DNA from: a virus
Reading direction: 5' to 3' (one strand)
Virus record (IMG/VR): IMGVR_UViG_3300022686_000088
Coordinates: 1 to 29,366 of that record
DNA length: 29,366 nt
Part shown: piece after piece, positions 27,802 through 29,366 of the stretch
Position numbering within the stretch: the stretch's first letter is position 1
Layout of the letters: each line of letters begins with the position of its first letter
The notes under the pieces: model-generated
Database searches by the model: none
What the model saw: only the letters and a program-made list of their open reading frames with translations
Told to the model about the DNA's origin: nothing
Translations under genes and position numbers: made by a program

Positions 27802-29366
27802 GCTAGGACCGGCTCCTCTTCCCAGATCGTGAGCCGTCCCTCGGCATCGAACACCGGGTCCGCCTCCTTCTTCCAGCGACGCATCAGCGCGGCCTCGGTC
27901 TTGACCTTGGTGTGCTTGATGACGACCGACATGGAGTCCTCCATGATCCGCTGGATCTCCGTCGCGCGATCGTGTAGCGAGTCCGGACCCTCGTCAGGCA
28001 GCTCGAAGATCAGCTCGTCGTGAACGAAGTTCACCACTCGGCAGCCGTAGAGGATCGACTGGCACGTCGCATCACGGACCGCGCGCACTGCGTTGAAGAC
28101 AGCGTTCTTCGCACCCTCGGCGGCCGGACTTTGCATGGCCTTTCCGTTCGCGCACGCGGTGAATGAGCACGCGGCTCGGAACATGCCGAGCGGGGTCGTG
28201 TAGCAGAGGCCAGCGATCTCGCGGCCGGACTCTTCGTCGTGGCCGATCACCGGGTTGACCTCGTCGATGCAGTCGTCCGAGATGTGCTTGAAGTAGGGGC
28301 GCATCTCCGGGTAGGTGGCGTGCCACACGTTGTCGCGGATCAGACTCGCGAGCTGGATGCCGCGCAGCGTCGGGTTCCACTCGAAGTCGGCCGGCTTCAT
28401 CTCGTAGAGATCGTTCGCGTGCCAGAGCACGGACTTGGTTGGCTCGTCGAACTCCTCGGGGTGCTCCTCTGCGCGATCCTCCGCGATGGTGATGAAGTTC
28501 ACACCGTAGTTGTTCTTGGCGAACTCCAGCATCGTCTTCGGGCCAAGGCCTCCCGGGAACCCGAGGCCGGTCGGCTTGGCCAGCTTGCGCCACGCTCCGA
28601 AGAACTCGGGGTTCTCCTTCTTGAGCAGCATGAACGCGCCGTAGACGTCGTCGAAGTTCGTGAGGTCGATGCCCAGGTCCTCGCACCAGGTGGAGAACTC
28701 TGGGTCGAGGCTCGCCGCGAGCTGCGCGCCGAGGAACGCGTGCATGTTGTAGTCGGCGTTTACCTTCTGCCAGTGGACACTCTCCTCGCCGAACAGGTTG
28801 TAGGTGATCTCAGCGACGCAGACCAGCTCCAGGCTGGAGTAGTCGACCGAGCACAGCACGTTGCCCGGGCGCGGGACGAAGCACCCTCGAACCTTCGGGT
28901 GGACCTGCTGGCCGTTGCCCGAGGGATACTTGTCGTTCGTGCGGGAGCTGGTGCGCGTGGTCTTCACCAGGATGTTGAACGGGAAGTGGACCACGTCGGA
29001 GAACTGGCCGCTGCCCTTCGGCCACTCCATGCGCGGGAGGTCGGTGCTCACGAGCTTCTGGAGCTTCTGACGGTGCCCGTAGATCTTGAGCAGAGGGTCG
29101 AGATCCTCCAGGTCGCCGATCACCTCCTTGTCGGTGGAGATGGCTCCACCGTCGGTGAGCTTCAGTGCGTAGCCGACCCGGTCGGCGATCTCCTTCACGT
29201 GGGCGCGCAGCGGCTCGTCCTTGCGCTTCTCCTTCTGCGGATCGGCGATGCGGACGTCGCCCTCTCGAAGGGCCTCCAGATAGGGCCCCCAGTCGTCGCA
29301 GACCCAGATCTTCTTGGTGGTGGGCGGTTCGACGCCCTTCTCCTTCGCCTTGCGGAGCTGGGCCTC
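27798..29366 (-). CDS. polA: Family A DNA polymerase, C-terminal part (cut by right edge)
   Basis: The frame is open to the right edge, giving 522 visible residues. A GTG at 29198 is internal, since good protein (KKIWVCDDWGPYLEALREGD) precedes it. The polymerase domain is complete. Motif A is SVDYSSLE (catalytic Asp near 28844). Motif B is RKLAKPTGLGFPGG, with Arg and Lys in the places of E. coli R754 and K758 and Leu in the place of F762 (codon 28565-28563). Motif C is FVHDELIFELPDE (about 28010). The exonuclease region, if any, lies outside. It is coupled by ATGA overlap to the small basic gene and should replicate the phage genome. Confidence 0.93.
   Translation of the reverse strand, partial: EAQLRKAKEKGVEPPTTKKIWVCDDWGPYLEALREGDVRIADPQKEKRKDEPLRAHVKEIADRVGYALKLTDGGAISTDKEVIGDLEDLDPLLKIYGHRQKLQKLVSTDLPRMEWPKGSGQFSDVVHFPFNILVKTTRTSSRTNDKYPSGNGQQVHPKVRGCFVPRPGNVLCSVDYSSLELVCVAEITYNLFGEESVHWQKVNADYNMHAFLGAQLAASLDPEFSTWCEDLGIDLTNFDDVYGAFMLLKKENPEFFGAWRKLAKPTGLGFPGGLGPKTMLEFAKNNYGVNFITIAEDRAEEHPEEFDEPTKSVLWHANDLYEMKPADFEWNPTLRGIQLASLIRDNVWHATYPEMRPYFKHISDDCIDEVNPVIGHDEESGREIAGLCYTTPLGMFRAACSFTACANGKAMQSPAAEGAKNAVFNAVRAVRDATCQSILYGCRVVNFVHDELIFELPDEGPDSLHDRATEIQRIMEDSMSVVIKHTKVKTEAALMRRWKKEADPVFDAEGRLTIWEEEPVLA

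Overview
The window is a large piece of a tailed-phage genome (siphovirus type, either a free phage or a prophage). The DNA is GC-rich and densely packed, with ATGA, GTGA and TGATG stop/start overlaps. The virion genes combine a lambda gpE-like capsid protein with a tail-tip module in the order known from Rhodobacter gene transfer agents and related phages: DUF2460-like, DUF2163/BR0599, NlpC/P60, then a large tip protein. A host among the Pseudomonadota, possibly an alphaproteobacterium, fits this and the lipoprotein-type signal on one gene, but the host is an inference. No terminase, integrase, lysis gene or host gene was recognised, so the rest of the genome lies outside the window.

Layout. 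(1) 1-1300: end of an unrecognised rightward gene, two leftward tRNA genes (Glu-CTC and a CAT tRNA with initiator-like and abnormal features), hairpin terminators and a small zinc-ribbon gene. (2) 1308-22329, all leftward. In transcription order these are a XkdF-like protease with a probable nested scaffold, decoration protein, major capsid protein, an acidic coiled-coil protein, connector, tail terminator-like protein, major tail protein, tail assembly chaperone with a probable -1 frameshift partner, tape measure protein, two paralogous beta-rich proteins, the four-gene tail-tip module, a fibre-like protein, a lectin-like protein and a small virion protein. (3) 22330-22431: a short divergent promoter region. 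(4) 22432-24511, rightward: portal and a neck-like protein, separated in orientation from the other head genes. (5) 24541-29366, leftward: a family A DNA polymerase (cut by the right edge), a small basic protein, an exported trypsin-like protease, a P-loop dNMP-kinase-like protein, an HD phosphohydrolase, a RuvC-like nuclease and a membrane-anchored HEWAH metallopeptidase-like protein.

How it works together. Region 5 looks like replication and nucleotide metabolism plus two envelope-directed proteases. Regions 2 and 4 build the particle. A recurrent C/A-rich leader element (CCCCAACCCC-like) precedes the Shine-Dalgarno site of the uncoupled, probably high-expression virion genes. It also occurs inside the protease gene, just before an internal ATG that would make a separate scaffold protein. 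This leader family and nested start, the odd CAT tRNA, the paired exported proteases, the Leu762-type polymerase and the inverted portal cassette are the points most worth checking.
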